64,000 nucleotides of DNA from Pseudomonas sp. LB-090624 (GCF_003205205.1 NZ_QJRL01000018.1:25048-89047); one strand, 5' to 3'. Positions 43,321-51,318 are shown, numbered from the stretch's first letter. Notes: a model not told the origin generated them from the letters alone. Program-made: numbers and translations.

Positions 43321-45402
43321 ATGAAGCATTTCCTTCCAAGCACCGCGCTGGCCCTGATGGTTGGCCTGGGCAGCCTCACGCTCGGCGGCAATGCGGCGGC
43401 CGCCAACAAGTGGGACAGCCTGCAGCCGGACCGCGACGAGATCGTCGCCAGCCTCAACGTGGTGGAACTGCTCAAGCGCCACCACTACAGCAAGCCGCCG
43501 CTGGACGACGCCCGTTCGGTCATCATCTACGACAGCTACATCAAGCTGCTGGACCCGGCGCGCAGCTACTTCACCGCGGCCGACATTGCCGAATTCGACA
43601 AGTGGAAAACGCAATTCGACGATTTCCTCAAGAGCGGCAACCTTGACCCGGGCTTCACCATCTACAAACGCTACCTCGACCGCGTCAAGCAGCGCCTGGA
43701 CTTTGCCCTGGCCGAGCTGAACAAGGGCGTGGACAAGATCGACTTCAACACCAAGGAAACCTTGCTGATCGACCGCAAGGATGCTCCGTGGCTGAAGAAT
43801 CAGGCCGAGCTCGACGACCTGTGGCGCAAACGCGTCAAGGACGAAGTGCTGCGCCAGAAGATCGCCGGCAAGGAACCCAAGCAGATCCAGGAAACCCTGA
43901 CCAAGCGCTACAAGAACCAACTGGCGCGCCTGGACCAGACCCGTGCCGAGGATATCTTCCAGGCCTACATCAACACGTTTGCCCAGTCCTACGACCCGCA
44001 CACCAACTACCTGTCGCCGGACAACGCGGAAAACTTCGACATCAACATGAGCCTGTCGCTGGAAGGTATCGGCGCCGTGCTGCAAAGCGACAACGACCAG
44101 GTCAAGATCGTGCGCCTGGTGCCGGCAGGCCCGGCAGCCAAGACCAAGCAGGTGGCTCCGGCCGACAAGATCATCGGTGTGGCCCAGGGCAACAAGGAAA
44201 TGGTCGACGTGGTCGGCTGGCGCCTGGACGAAGTGGTCAAGCTGATCCGCGGCCCGAAAGGCTCGGTGGTGCGCCTGGAAATCATCCCGGCCAGCAATGC
44301 GCCAAGCGACCAGACCAGCAAGATCGTCTCGATCACCCGTGAAGCAGTGAAGCTCGAAGAGCAAGCGGCGAAAAAGTCGGTGCTCAAGCTCAAGCAGGAC
44401 GGGCGTGACTACAAACTGGGCATCATCGAGATCCCGGCCTTCTACCTCGACTTCAAGGCCTACCGCGCCGGTGACCCGGAGTACAAGAGCACCACGCGTG
44501 ACGTGAAGAAGCTGCTCACCGAACTGCAAAAAGAGAAAGTCGACGGCGTGGTCATCGACCTGCGCAACAACGGCGGTGGCTCGCTGCAGGAAGCCACCGA
44601 ACTGACCAGCCTGTTCATCGAGAAAGGCCCGACCGTACTGGTGCGCAACAGCGACGGCCGTGTCGACGTGCTTGAAGACGAAAACCCAGGCGCCTTCTAC
44701 AAAGGCCCGCTGGCGCTGCTGGTAAACCGCCTGTCCGCCTCGGCGTCGGAGATCTTTGCCGGCGCCATGCAGGACTACCACCGCGCGCTGATCATCGGTG
44801 GTCAGACCTTCGGCAAAGGCACCGTGCAGACCATCCAGCCGCTCAACCATGGCGAACTGAAGCTGACCCTGGCCAAGTTCTACCGGGTTTCCGGGCAGAG
44901 CACCCAGCACCAGGGCGTGCTGCCGGACATCGACTACCCGTCGATCATCGACACCAAGGAAATCGGCGAGAGCGCACTGCCAGAAGCCATGCCATGGGAC
45001 ACCATCCGCCCGGTGGTCAAGCCGGCAGCCGACCCGTTCAAGCCGTTCCTGGCCCAGCTGAGGGCGCAGCATGAGGCACGTAGCGACAAGGATGCCGAGT
45101 TCACCTACATCCGCGACCGCCTGGCCCTGACCAAAAAGCTGATGGACGAGAAGACTGTCAGCCTCAACGAGCAGGACCGCCGCGCGCGCCACGATGACAT
45201 CGAGGCCAAGCAACTGGCGCTGGAAAACATCCGCCGCAAGGCCAAGGGTGAAGAGCCGCTCAAGGAGTTGAAGAAGGAAGACGAAGACGCGCTGCCGACC
45301 GAGGATGAAAACACCAAGCCGGAAGACGACGCCTACCTGTCGGAAACCGGTCGCATCCTGATCGACTACCTCAGCGCCAGCACCAAGGTGGCCAAGAAGT
45401 AA
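43321..45402 (+). CDS. prc: carboxy-terminal (tail-specific) periplasmic protease
   Basis: The 693-residue S41-family protease has a signal peptide (MKHFLPSTALALMVGLGS...AAAA), an N-terminal helical region, a PDZ domain near residue 240 (SLSLEGIGAVLQ) and the catalytic domain. The Ser lies in RLSASASEIFAGAMQDY and the Lys in GQTFGKGTVQTIQP. A DUF3340-like C-terminal domain follows. In Pseudomonas, Prc (AlgO) degrades envelope proteins and affects AlgU signalling. The ATG at 43321 gives a clean signal peptide; 43288 is an alternative. An intrinsic terminator follows. Confidence 0.96.
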   Translation: MKHFLPSTALALMVGLGSLTLGGNAAAANKWDSLQPDRDEIVASLNVVELLKRHHYSKPPLDDARSVIIYDSYIKLLDPARSYFTAADIAEFDKWKTQFDDFLKSGNLDPGFTIYKRYLDRVKQRLDFALAELNKGVDKIDFNTKETLLIDRKDAPWLKNQAELDDLWRKRVKDEVLRQKIAGKEPKQIQETLTKRYKNQLARLDQTRAEDIFQAYINTFAQSYDPHTNYLSPDNAENFDINMSLSLEGIGAVLQSDNDQVKIVRLVPAGPAAKTKQVAPADKIIGVAQGNKEMVDVVGWRLDEVVKLIRGPKGSVVRLEIIPASNAPSDQTSKIVSITREAVKLEEQAAKKSVLKLKQDGRDYKLGIIEIPAFYLDFKAYRAGDPEYKSTTRDVKKLLTELQKEKVDGVVIDLRNNGGGSLQEATELTSLFIEKGPTVLVRNSDGRVDVLEDENPGAFYKGPLALLVNRLSASASEIFAGAMQDYHRALIIGGQTFGKGTVQTIQPLNHGELKLTLAKFYRVSGQSTQHQGVLPDIDYPSIIDTKEIGESALPEAMPWDTIRPVVKPAADPFKPFLAQLRAQHEARSDKDAEFTYIRDRLALTKKLMDEKTVSLNEQDRRARHDDIEAKQLALENIRRKAKGEEPLKELKKEDEDALPTEDENTKPEDDAYLSETGRILIDYLSASTKVAKK

Positions 45403-45474
45403 GGCACCAAGTGCGATGATGGCAGATTAATGTGACCTGTCATCAAACAGTCATCGCGCTGTCGTGAAATACGG

Positions 45475-45509
45475 GGGCCGGGCATGCAGATGCCCGGCCC
45501 TTTCATTTT
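45475..45509 (+). terminator. intrinsic terminator of prc
   Basis: GGGCCGGGCAT-GCAG-ATGCCCGGCCC is a perfect 11-bp stem followed by TTTCATTTTC, about 70 nt after the prc stop. Confidence 0.88.
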
Positions 45510-45521
45510 CAGGAATACGTC

Positions 45522-46502
45522 ATGACCGTTGCCGAACAGCTCGATGCCTTGGGTGCCATCCTGGCTCAACGCAGTATTCACAGCCTGTTTCAGCCGATCA
45601 TGTGCCTGAGCGAACAACGGGTGTTCGGCCATGAAGCGTTGAGCCGTGGTCCGTCCAACAGCCCTCTGCATGCGCCGCTGAACCTGTTCACCATCGCTCG
45701 ACAGGCGGGCCGCCTGACCGAGCTGGAGGCCTCCTGCCGAGAAAGCGCCTGCCGCCGCTTCAGCGAGCAACAGCTGCAGGGCAAGTTGTTTCTCAACATC
45801 TCTCCGGAGTCGCTGCTGGAACCCCACTACCCGTCCGGCCTCACCCTCAAACTACTCGAACAGGTCGGCTTGCCGCCCAGCCGGGTGGTGATCGAACTGA
45901 CCGAGCACACCCCGACCGACGACTTCCAGCTGTTATCCAACGCCCTGCACCATTATCGCGACATGGGTTTCTCGATTGCCATCGACGACCTGGGCGCTGG
46001 TTATTCCAGCTTGCGCCTATGGTCGGAACTTCGCCCCGAATACGTGAAGATCGACCGGCACTTCATCGATGGCATTCACCGCGATCCGCTCAAGCGCGAG
46101 TTTGTGGGTTCGATCTTGCAGATTGCCCGGGCGTCGAAGGCCCGAGTGATTGCCGAAGGCATCGAGTTGGTCGAAGAGCTGGTGGTGCTGAAAGAGATGG
46201 GCGTGGACCTGGTGCAGGGGTACCTGCTGGGGCGGCCACAGGAGCTGGGGGTGCGTGAGAGCCGGCCATTGCCCATGCTGATGAACATACCGCCGGCCGA
46301 GCAGCCGACGGTGCGCCTCAATGCCACGATCGGGCAGTTGCTGGAGTTGTTTGGCCGCCATCAGCACCTGGATGCATTGGGGGTTGTTGACGCTGATGGC
46401 AGGGCTTGTGGGCTGATTCACAGGGCTGCGCTGCCGGTAATGGCCCTATCGCCGGCCAGCCGGTTTCCGCCGTCAAGGCACGGGGCTCAGGGCCTGCGGT
46501 GA
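45522..46502 (+). CDS. EAL-domain c-di-GMP phosphodiesterase with a cut-off CBS region
   Basis: In this 326-residue protein, residues about 15-245 are an EAL domain with the signature FGHEALSRGP, KLFLNISPESLL, VIELTEHT, IAIDDLGAGYSSL, YVKIDRHFIDGI and VIAEGIE. The metal and catalytic residues all look present, so it should hydrolyse c-di-GMP. After this come the start of a CBS domain (NATIGQLLELFGRHQHLDAL, VVDADGRACGLIHRAAL) and an abrupt tail encoded by REP sequence. Relatives after prc in other Pseudomonas are longer (EAL-CBS-GGDEF), so this copy looks truncated by a REP-associated deletion. Confidence 0.88.
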   Translation: MTVAEQLDALGAILAQRSIHSLFQPIMCLSEQRVFGHEALSRGPSNSPLHAPLNLFTIARQAGRLTELEASCRESACRRFSEQQLQGKLFLNISPESLLEPHYPSGLTLKLLEQVGLPPSRVVIELTEHTPTDDFQLLSNALHHYRDMGFSIAIDDLGAGYSSLRLWSELRPEYVKIDRHFIDGIHRDPLKREFVGSILQIARASKARVIAEGIELVEELVVLKEMGVDLVQGYLLGRPQELGVRESRPLPMLMNIPPAEQPTVRLNATIGQLLELFGRHQHLDALGVVDADGRACGLIHRAALPVMALSPASRFPPSRHGAQGLR

Positions 46503-46535
46503 GCCTGTAGGGGCTGGCCTGCCGGCAACAGCGCC
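46441..46535. repeat. REP pair overlapping the 3' end of the EAL gene
   Basis: GGCCCTATCGCCGGCCAGCCGGTTTCCGCC and the inverted CCTGTAGGGGCTGGCCTGCCGGCAACAGCGCC match the common Pseudomonas REP pattern GGCNCTATCGCCGGCAAGCC. The first unit lies inside the coding frame. Confidence 0.75.
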
Positions 46536-46550
46536 GTGACAGGCTAGGAG

Positions 46551-46919
46551 TCAGGCCGTTTCGGGGTAGCTGTACTCGAACACCCGCACCACCTCTGAGG
46601 CATGCCACGACGCCGCCTCCATGCCATCCACCGGACCAGAAAAACGCCCTAGGCGCTCAACGCATTCGAAAAAGCCGGTGCGCGGCAAACGGCTAGCGCC
46701 CTGGCTGATCACCAGCGAGCTGCGCAGGGGCTGCTCGGCACGGGCATCCAGCACCGCCAGGTATTCCAGCGCGGCAGTCAATGTCTGCATGGCCGGACTG
46801 GGCAGTTGCAAGCGCTCGATCAGCGCTCGGTAAGTCAGCAGGTGACGTTGACGACGGGCCAGGTCAAGCTCGCCCAGCAGGTTATCCCAATGCTGACGGC
46901 TGATCCTGACCTGGCTCAT
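46551..46919 (-). CDS. conserved protein of unknown function, partner of the XRE gene
   Basis: The 122-residue protein starts MSQVRISRQHWDNLLGELDL and has YRALIERLQLPSPAMQTLTAALEYL. It continues SSLVISQGASRLPRTGFFECVERLGRFSGP and ends with an E/Y-rich stretch. Similar LTxALExLxxxDAxxxxPxRxxLVxS...GFF proteins of unknown function occur widely in proteobacteria. It overlaps the XRE gene by 4 nt, so both are translated from one message controlled by the palindromes at 47270-47308. A toxin-antitoxin-like relation is possible but not shown. Confidence 0.75.
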   Translation of the reverse strand: MSQVRISRQHWDNLLGELDLARRQRHLLTYRALIERLQLPSPAMQTLTAALEYLAVLDARAEQPLRSSLVISQGASRLPRTGFFECVERLGRFSGPVDGMEAASWHASEVVRVFEYSYPETA

Positions 46920-47251
46920 GATGGCTCGCTCCAGCCAGCCACCCCAAGGTGCCAGGCCAAGGCACGGCGGATAGCCGCATCCGGCTCGCGTTCGCCCGAT
47001 TCGATCATGGCCAGATACGCTGGGCTTACCCCGACATTACGCGCCAGTTGCTCGGGTGCGATGCCCTTGGCCTGGCGAATTTGGCCAACCTCACTGAACG
47101 CCGGCAACGGCGCTGCGGCAGTCGCAGCCGGCTCGCTGGCAACCGCCTCGGCGGGTGCCTGGCCTGCTGCCTTGAGCAGCGCTTGATACTGTTCCCAGGG
47201 AACAACGGCGTACTCGGGTTGACCGTCCCGGCTGATGACCTGAATACCCAT
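46916..47251 (-). CDS. XRE-family regulator with a Phd/YefM-like N-terminus
   Basis: The 111-residue protein begins MGIQVISRDGQPEYAVVPWEQYQALL, similar to the start of Phd/YefM antitoxins. An Ala/Pro-rich linker follows, then a helix-turn-helix (VGQIRQAKGIAPEQLARNVG, then SPAYLAMIESGEREPD). This is an antitoxin-like architecture. It is the first gene of a two-gene operon and probably binds the two adjacent palindromes upstream. Confidence 0.82.
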   Translation of the reverse strand: MGIQVISRDGQPEYAVVPWEQYQALLKAAGQAPAEAVASEPAATAAAPLPAFSEVGQIRQAKGIAPEQLARNVGVSPAYLAMIESGEREPDAAIRRALAWHLGVAGWSEPS

Positions 47252-47269
47252 TACAAACCCCTTTAAAAA

Positions 47270-47288
47270 GGATTACAGCATGTAATCC
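47270..47288. promoter_or_regulatory. palindromic operator 1 of the XRE operon
   Basis: GGATTACA-GCA-TGTAATCC is a perfect 8-bp inverted repeat with a 3-nt spacer, 18 nt upstream of the XRE ATG. Confidence 0.75.
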
Positions 47289-47291
47289 GTA

Positions 47292-47308
47292 GGCATAACC
47301 CTTATGCC
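47292..47308. promoter_or_regulatory. palindromic operator 2 of the XRE operon
   Basis: GGCATAA-CCC-TTATGCC is a perfect 7-bp inverted repeat with a 3-nt spacer. Its centre is 21 bp from that of operator 1, two helical turns, so both sites face the same side of the DNA. It probably overlaps the promoter. Confidence 0.7.
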
Positions 47309-47362
47309 AATTATATTACCAACTCTGGGGTCTGTGCAGTTGCGGCGCAGTTGTGCTCGGTT

Positions 47363-47803
47363 TTACGGGGTATTGCGTTCGAGCCGCAGCGCTTCCGGGG
47401 TATCGGGCAGGCGCTCGACCACCCGCAGTCGCTCGGGCGCCTGGCTGTCGCGCCAGGCCTTGAAGCGCGCCAGTTCGTCGGCCACGGTCTTCAACACCCA
47501 GCCCAGCACCGCGATGTCATCGAGGAAACCCACACCCAGCAACCAGTCGGGGATGGCATCGATGGGGCTGACGAAATACAGCAGGCCAGCGACGATGGTA
47601 ACCAAAGCCTTCGGGCTGATGGCGCGGTATTCGCCACGCCACCAGGCCAGGCACAGCGACTGCAACAGCTTTACGTCTTCACGCAATTGGCCAAGGCGCG
47701 GGCCTTTGCGCGCCACGGCGAACAGCAATGCCGGCAATCGGCCGCGACTGAGCAGGCGCTCGGCCAGCGGCAGGAAACGGGCGAAATTCCAGGGTGCGCT
47801 CAT
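47363..47803 (-). CDS. YkvA family (DUF1232) membrane protein
   Basis: The 146-residue protein has the DUF1232 core LVTIVAGLLYFVSPIDAIPD, then WLLGVGFLDDIAVLGWVLK, within helical flanks. The SPIDxIPDxLxxxGxxDD motif is diagnostic; function is unknown. GGAGG precedes the ATG at 47803 (MSAPWNF); the frame opens 10 codons earlier but overlaps the DnaA-box palindrome. Confidence 0.9.
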   Translation of the reverse strand: MSAPWNFARFLPLAERLLSRGRLPALLFAVARKGPRLGQLREDVKLLQSLCLAWWRGEYRAISPKALVTIVAGLLYFVSPIDAIPDWLLGVGFLDDIAVLGWVLKTVADELARFKAWRDSQAPERLRVVERLPDTPEALRLERNTP

Positions 47804-47821
47804 GGAGCCTCCGAGAGGGAA

Positions 47822-47852
47822 AAGGTTATCCACATTTATTGTGGATAACCTT
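47822..47852. promoter_or_regulatory. 13-bp palindrome made of two consensus DnaA boxes
   Basis: AAGGTTATCCACA-TTTAT-TGTGGATAACCTT is a perfect 13-bp inverted repeat. Each arm contains the strong DnaA box TTATCCACA (47826-47834, and 47840-47848 on the other strand). It lies 18-49 nt before the ykvA start. On the minus strand the dyad is followed by TTTTCCC, so a leader hairpin or terminator is the alternative reading. Confidence 0.6.
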
Positions 47853-48047
47853 GTGAACAGGGCGAAGATTCTGACCCGGGGTGCCTGCCGGGCAAGGGCC
47901 CCGGTCAGATCGGGCGTTTTTTACACAGTCGTTTCACGCGGCAGCTACCTGCAGCGCAAACGATTTGCGTCAGCAGCGTCCTGCTTCTTCACATTGCCTT
48001 TGCTGGGACAGTACCAGCACTTACAGGTTCGTCCAATCGCCCAAAAC

Positions 48048-48077
48048 GAAAACGCCCCGTCAGGACGGGGCGTTTTC
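48048..48077. terminator. intrinsic terminator of the FKBP gene
   Basis: GAAAACGCCCCGTC-AG-GACGGGGCGTTTTC is a perfect 14-bp stem, 13 nt beyond the gene stop, with T-rich flanks on both strands. Confidence 0.9.
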
Positions 48078-48090
48078 AACAAGCGGCCAG

Positions 48091-48867
48091 TTACTTGGCA
48101 GGTGCTTCAGCCGGGGCTTCAGCAGGTGCTTCGGCCGGGGCCGCGGCTTCCGGCTCGGCGCCCTGCAGCTGGGCCGGGTCCTTGATGGCGATCAGTTCCA
48201 GGTCGAACACCAGTACCGAATTGGCCGGGATCAGCGGGCTTGGGCTTTGAGCGCCGTAGGCCAGTTCAGCCGGGATGAACAGCTTGTACTTCTCGCCAAC
48301 GTGCATCAGTTGCAGGCCTTCGACCCAACCCGGGATGACGCCGCTGACCGGCAGGTCGATCGGGCTGCCGCGCTCGACCGAGCTGTCGAATACCTTGCCA
48401 TCGATCAGCTTGCCTTCGTAGTGAACAGTGACTACGTCGGTCGGCTTGGGCTGCGGGCCGTCGGCCTTCTTGACCACTTCGTACTGCAGGCCCGAGGCGG
48501 TGGTGACCACGCCAGGCTTTTTGGCGTTTTCTTCAAGGAACTTCTTGCCAGCCGAAGCGGCTTCTTCACTGGCCTTGGCCAGGCGTTCTTCGGCGCGCTT
48601 CTGCAGCGCGGTGAAGGCTTCTACCAGCTCTTCGTCCTTGAGGCGCTGTTCTTTCTTGCCAACGGCGTCTTCGATGCCGAGGGCAACCGCTTTCGAATCA
48701 AGGTCTTCCATGCCTTCCTGAGCCAGGCTCTTGCCCATGTTCAGGCCGATACCGTAGGAGGCTTTCTGTGCCGGAGTCTTCAGCTCGGGGCTGCTGGCTT
48801 GTTGATCACAGCCAGCCAGTACCAGGCCTACCAGGGCAACCGCAGCCGCCAAACGATGCTGTTTCAT
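48091..48867 (-). CDS. FKBP-type peptidyl-prolyl isomerase lipoprotein (FkpA/Mip-like)
   Basis: The 258-residue protein has a lipoprotein signal with lipobox LVLAGC. A helical dimerisation region (KTPAQKASYGIGLNMGKSLA to about residue 130) precedes the FKBP domain (VTVHYEGKLIDGKVFDSS, GVIPGWVEGLQLMHVGEKYKL, IPAELAYGAQ). The C-terminus is an APAEAPAEAPAEAPAK repeat. It would catalyse prolyl isomerisation of envelope proteins in the periplasm. The ATG at 48867 (MKQHRL) places the signal peptide correctly; an upstream in-frame start is less likely. Confidence 0.92.
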   Translation of the reverse strand: MKQHRLAAAVALVGLVLAGCDQQASSPELKTPAQKASYGIGLNMGKSLAQEGMEDLDSKAVALGIEDAVGKKEQRLKDEELVEAFTALQKRAEERLAKASEEAASAGKKFLEENAKKPGVVTTASGLQYEVVKKADGPQPKPTDVVTVHYEGKLIDGKVFDSSVERGSPIDLPVSGVIPGWVEGLQLMHVGEKYKLFIPAELAYGAQSPSPLIPANSVLVFDLELIAIKDPAQLQGAEPEAAAPAEAPAEAPAEAPAK

Positions 48868-48976
48868 GCTATTTCCTTGTTCATGCGCCATAAGGGCAAT
48901 CAGGGTAAAGCCGCGAGCTTAGCAGGCGGCCATGACCAATGGCTACCGGCATAGGAGCGGGTTTTCGTAAGGAAGT

Positions 48977-49126
48977 TCAGTAGTTAAAAGCTTCTTCATC
49001 GAAGCTTTGCAGCCAATGGCCAGTATTGACCCTTCGTGCCGGCTTTGCAGGGCGTTTGTGGCTTTTTATTTCTGCGGGTTCTGAAGCAGGTAAAGTGAGC
49101 CCATAAGTCTCAAGGATACCGGCCAT
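48977..49126 (-). CDS. possible 49-residue hypothetical protein
   Basis: An ORF starts at ATG 49126 with GGGGGA upstream, inside the last codons of the LysR gene (17-nt overlap). It encodes a basic middle (EIKSHKRPAKPARRVNTG) and an acidic end (WLQSFDEEAFNY). Overlap and order suggest coupling to the LysR gene, but I recognise no family and chance is possible. Confidence 0.35.
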   Translation of the reverse strand: MAGILETYGLTLPASEPAEIKSHKRPAKPARRVNTGHWLQSFDEEAFNY

Positions 49127-50042
49127 CCCGATATTCCCCCGCCACCTCCCGCAGCACCTCACCCACCCACTGCCCCGGCAAACTCAACGGCAAGGCCGCA
49201 TTGCGGCAAATCCCCACCGACCCTCCCGGCTCACGCACGCCAAGGTCAAGCTCGGCCAACTCGCCCCGGCGCAAATCGAGCAGCACCGCATCCCGTGGGG
49301 CCACCCACAGCCCATCGCTGCCCAGCAGATACCGCCGGCTCAGCGCCAGCGACAAGGTCTCCAGGCGCTGCGCCGGCATCTGGATGCCGCACTGCACGAA
49401 CAAGCTGTCAGCGTGCTGGCGAATGGTGGTGCCGGGTGGTGGCAGCACCAGCGGATACTGCCCAACCCGCTGCCGCTCCACTGGAGCGCTCCCCAGCAAA
49501 GGATGGCCGGGGCGCACGACCAGGGCCATGGACTCGCTGTACAGGTGCTCGAACGACAACCCCTGGATCTGCGGGCTGTCGGTCATGCGCCCAACCACCA
49601 GTTCCAGTTCACCCAGGTGCAACTGGCTCAGCAACTGCGCACTGACCCCGGTCACCACGCTGATCACCAACGCCTCGTGGCGCTGATGCAGGCGGCACAG
49701 CACCTCTGGCATCAGCAACCCCTCGACCGTCGACAGCACGCCAATGCGCACCTGCGACGGCGCCCGCGCTTCACCGCGCAGGCTGCTGACGCCATCACGC
49801 AGCGCCTGCACGCTGGGCCCGGCATAACGCATGAAGCGGGTGCCGGCCGGGGTCAGCTCGACACCCTGGCGGCTGCGCTCGAACAGGCGCGCCTCGAGCA
49901 GGTCTTCAAGCTCCTTGAGGGTCTTGGAAATCGCCGGCTGGCTGATCGACAGGATATCGGCCGCCCTGGCCAGGCTGCCCTGCCGGGCAATCTCCAGGAA
50001 GCACAGCAGGTGACGGTACTTGATGCGGGTGTCGAGGTTCAT
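49110..50042 (-). CDS. LysR-family transcriptional regulator (PcaQ-like)
   Basis: The 310-residue protein starts MNLDTRIKYRHLLCFLEIAR with the LysR helix-turn-helix (SLARAADILSISQPAISKTLKELE) and an effector domain (VRIGVLSTVEGLLMPEVLC, GVSAQLLSQLHLGELELVVGR). The N-terminus and effector-domain opening resemble PcaQ-type aromatic-pathway regulators, but no pca genes are nearby, so the target is unknown. It is tandem with the AraC gene, 10 nt apart. Confidence 0.85.
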   Translation of the reverse strand: MNLDTRIKYRHLLCFLEIARQGSLARAADILSISQPAISKTLKELEDLLEARLFERSRQGVELTPAGTRFMRYAGPSVQALRDGVSSLRGEARAPSQVRIGVLSTVEGLLMPEVLCRLHQRHEALVISVVTGVSAQLLSQLHLGELELVVGRMTDSPQIQGLSFEHLYSESMALVVRPGHPLLGSAPVERQRVGQYPLVLPPPGTTIRQHADSLFVQCGIQMPAQRLETLSLALSRRYLLGSDGLWVAPRDAVLLDLRRGELAELDLGVREPGGSVGICRNAALPLSLPGQWVGEVLREVAGEYRDGRYP

Positions 50043-50052
50043 GGCAGCAAGC

Positions 50053-50982
50053 TTAACGCATCGCTACCTGCGGCGTATCCGGGTCGCGCTGCTGGCGGCG
50101 AAATTGCCCGGGCGGCAGGCCATGGATCTGCCGGAAGCGCCGGGAAAAGTAGGCTTCATCAGCAAAGCCACAGAGCCGCGCCACCTCGCCCACCGGGCGG
50201 CTGCCATTGAGCAGGTAGTTGCGCGCGGTGTGCATGCGCCGCTCCAGCACCAGCTCGCTGAAGGTCTTGCCGATTTCCTTGCGCAGCCAGTGGGTCAGGT
50301 AGGTGGGCGACAGGTAGGTGGCGGCGGCGACCTTTTGCAGGTTCAGGTCGGGGTCGTCGATATGCCGGCGCAGGTATTCGCTCATGCGGCCCAGCGCGGC
50401 CCGGCGGCTGAGCTGGGCAGCGTTGCTGTCGGCCAGTTCGCGCAGCGGCTCGGCGTACAGGCCGCAGACCTGGCCGATCAGCTGCAGCAACAGGCCCTTG
50501 AGCATTTCGCGGGTACCAAAGCGGCGGTTGGCATCCAGTTCACGCAAGCGATCGAGGATTTGCCGCGCCTCGGCAAAGTCGGCGTCACCCAGGCAAAAGT
50601 CGAGATGCTCCTGAAAGCGGAACGGTGACAGCTCCGGCGCCTGCAGGATCGACACTTCTTCCAGGTCCATCGGGTCGCAGGCCAGGTGCGGCAGCAGGAA
50701 CGTCTGGGAGAAATTGATCACCACGAAGTCGCTGTCCGCCGGATGTGGGATCACGTGCACCCGGTGCGGCAGGATGAAAGCCAGGGTGTTGCGCCTGAAC
50801 GGGCGCTGCACGCTGCCGATGTGTTGCACCGTGTCGCCGCCTAAATTGACCTGGATCTGAAAATACTCGTGACGGTGCGGCGCGGTCTCGGCGGGGCGCC
50901 CGCGCTGGTCGCGGATGTAGAAATCCATCAGCTCGCTGCGCTGCTGCATGACGTAGGTCGGAACCTCGCGCTTGGGGGGCAT
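50053..50982 (-). CDS. AraC-family regulator with cupin sensor domain
   Basis: The 309-residue protein has an N-terminal cupin-like domain (PHRHEYFQIQVNLGG, AFILPHRVHVIPHP). The C-terminal double helix-turn-helix starts near residue 195 (YLRRHIDDPDLNLQKVAAA, YLSPTYLTHWLRKEIGKTF, VGEVARLCGFADEAYFSRRF). It is divergent from the MFS/FAH/SDR operon and is the likely activator of it. GGAG lies 12 nt before the ATG at 50982; a TTG seven codons earlier is unlikely. Confidence 0.9.
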   Translation of the reverse strand: MPPKREVPTYVMQQRSELMDFYIRDQRGRPAETAPHRHEYFQIQVNLGGDTVQHIGSVQRPFRRNTLAFILPHRVHVIPHPADSDFVVINFSQTFLLPHLACDPMDLEEVSILQAPELSPFRFQEHLDFCLGDADFAEARQILDRLRELDANRRFGTREMLKGLLLQLIGQVCGLYAEPLRELADSNAAQLSRRAALGRMSEYLRRHIDDPDLNLQKVAAATYLSPTYLTHWLRKEIGKTFSELVLERRMHTARNYLLNGSRPVGEVARLCGFADEAYFSRRFRQIHGLPPGQFRRQQRDPDTPQVAMR

Positions 50983-51064
50983 TGGGTTGGCTCCAGTCTT
51001 CAAGGATGGCGCTGTCTGGCCCCTTCATGGGCAGGCCGCGAAGAGACCAAGGCAGGCTCAACAA

Positions 51065-51271
51065 GTTGTACGATGTCTAAAGTCATCAAATTAAACCTGT
51101 CTGCAAAAACTCGCGCAACCCTAAACGCCCACAACCCGCTGAGAATGCGACATACAGCTGAAAATACGCGCAAAACCCCACCTTCTGATTTTCTTGGACA
51201 GCACAGCCCTCCCCCGCCTCCAGCGAAAAAAACGGTCTAAAACCGCCGTTGCATTCGATGCGTCGTACGAC
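51065..51271. promoter_or_regulatory. divergent araC-MFS control region with two TNGTACGA-type dyads
   Basis: The 348-bp gap holds no gene. It contains GTTGTACGAT (51065-51074) and the perfect palindrome GTCGTACGAC (51262-51271), which agree at 8 of 10 positions. They lie near the expected promoters of the araC gene and the MFS operon. They could be operators of a catabolic regulator; which one is unknown. Confidence 0.35.
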
Positions 51272-51306
51272 CACTGTAGAAAAGGGACTGCAGCCCAACC
51301 TCTACC

Positions 51307-51318
51307 AACAACAACAAA
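51307..51318 (+). promoter_or_regulatory. Crc/Hfq catabolite-activity (CA) motif before the MFS start
   Basis: AACAACAACAAA fits the AANAANAA motif repeatedly and directly precedes the Shine-Dalgarno GAGG of the MFS gene. Hfq-Crc binding here would block translation when preferred carbon sources are present. Confidence 0.6.

Noticed and set aside
43174..45213. 679-codon minus-strand frame opposite prc
   Set aside because: It is a shadow of the prc codon pattern (Val/Leu/Gln/His-rich with no motif); prc has signal peptide, PDZ and catalytic residues.
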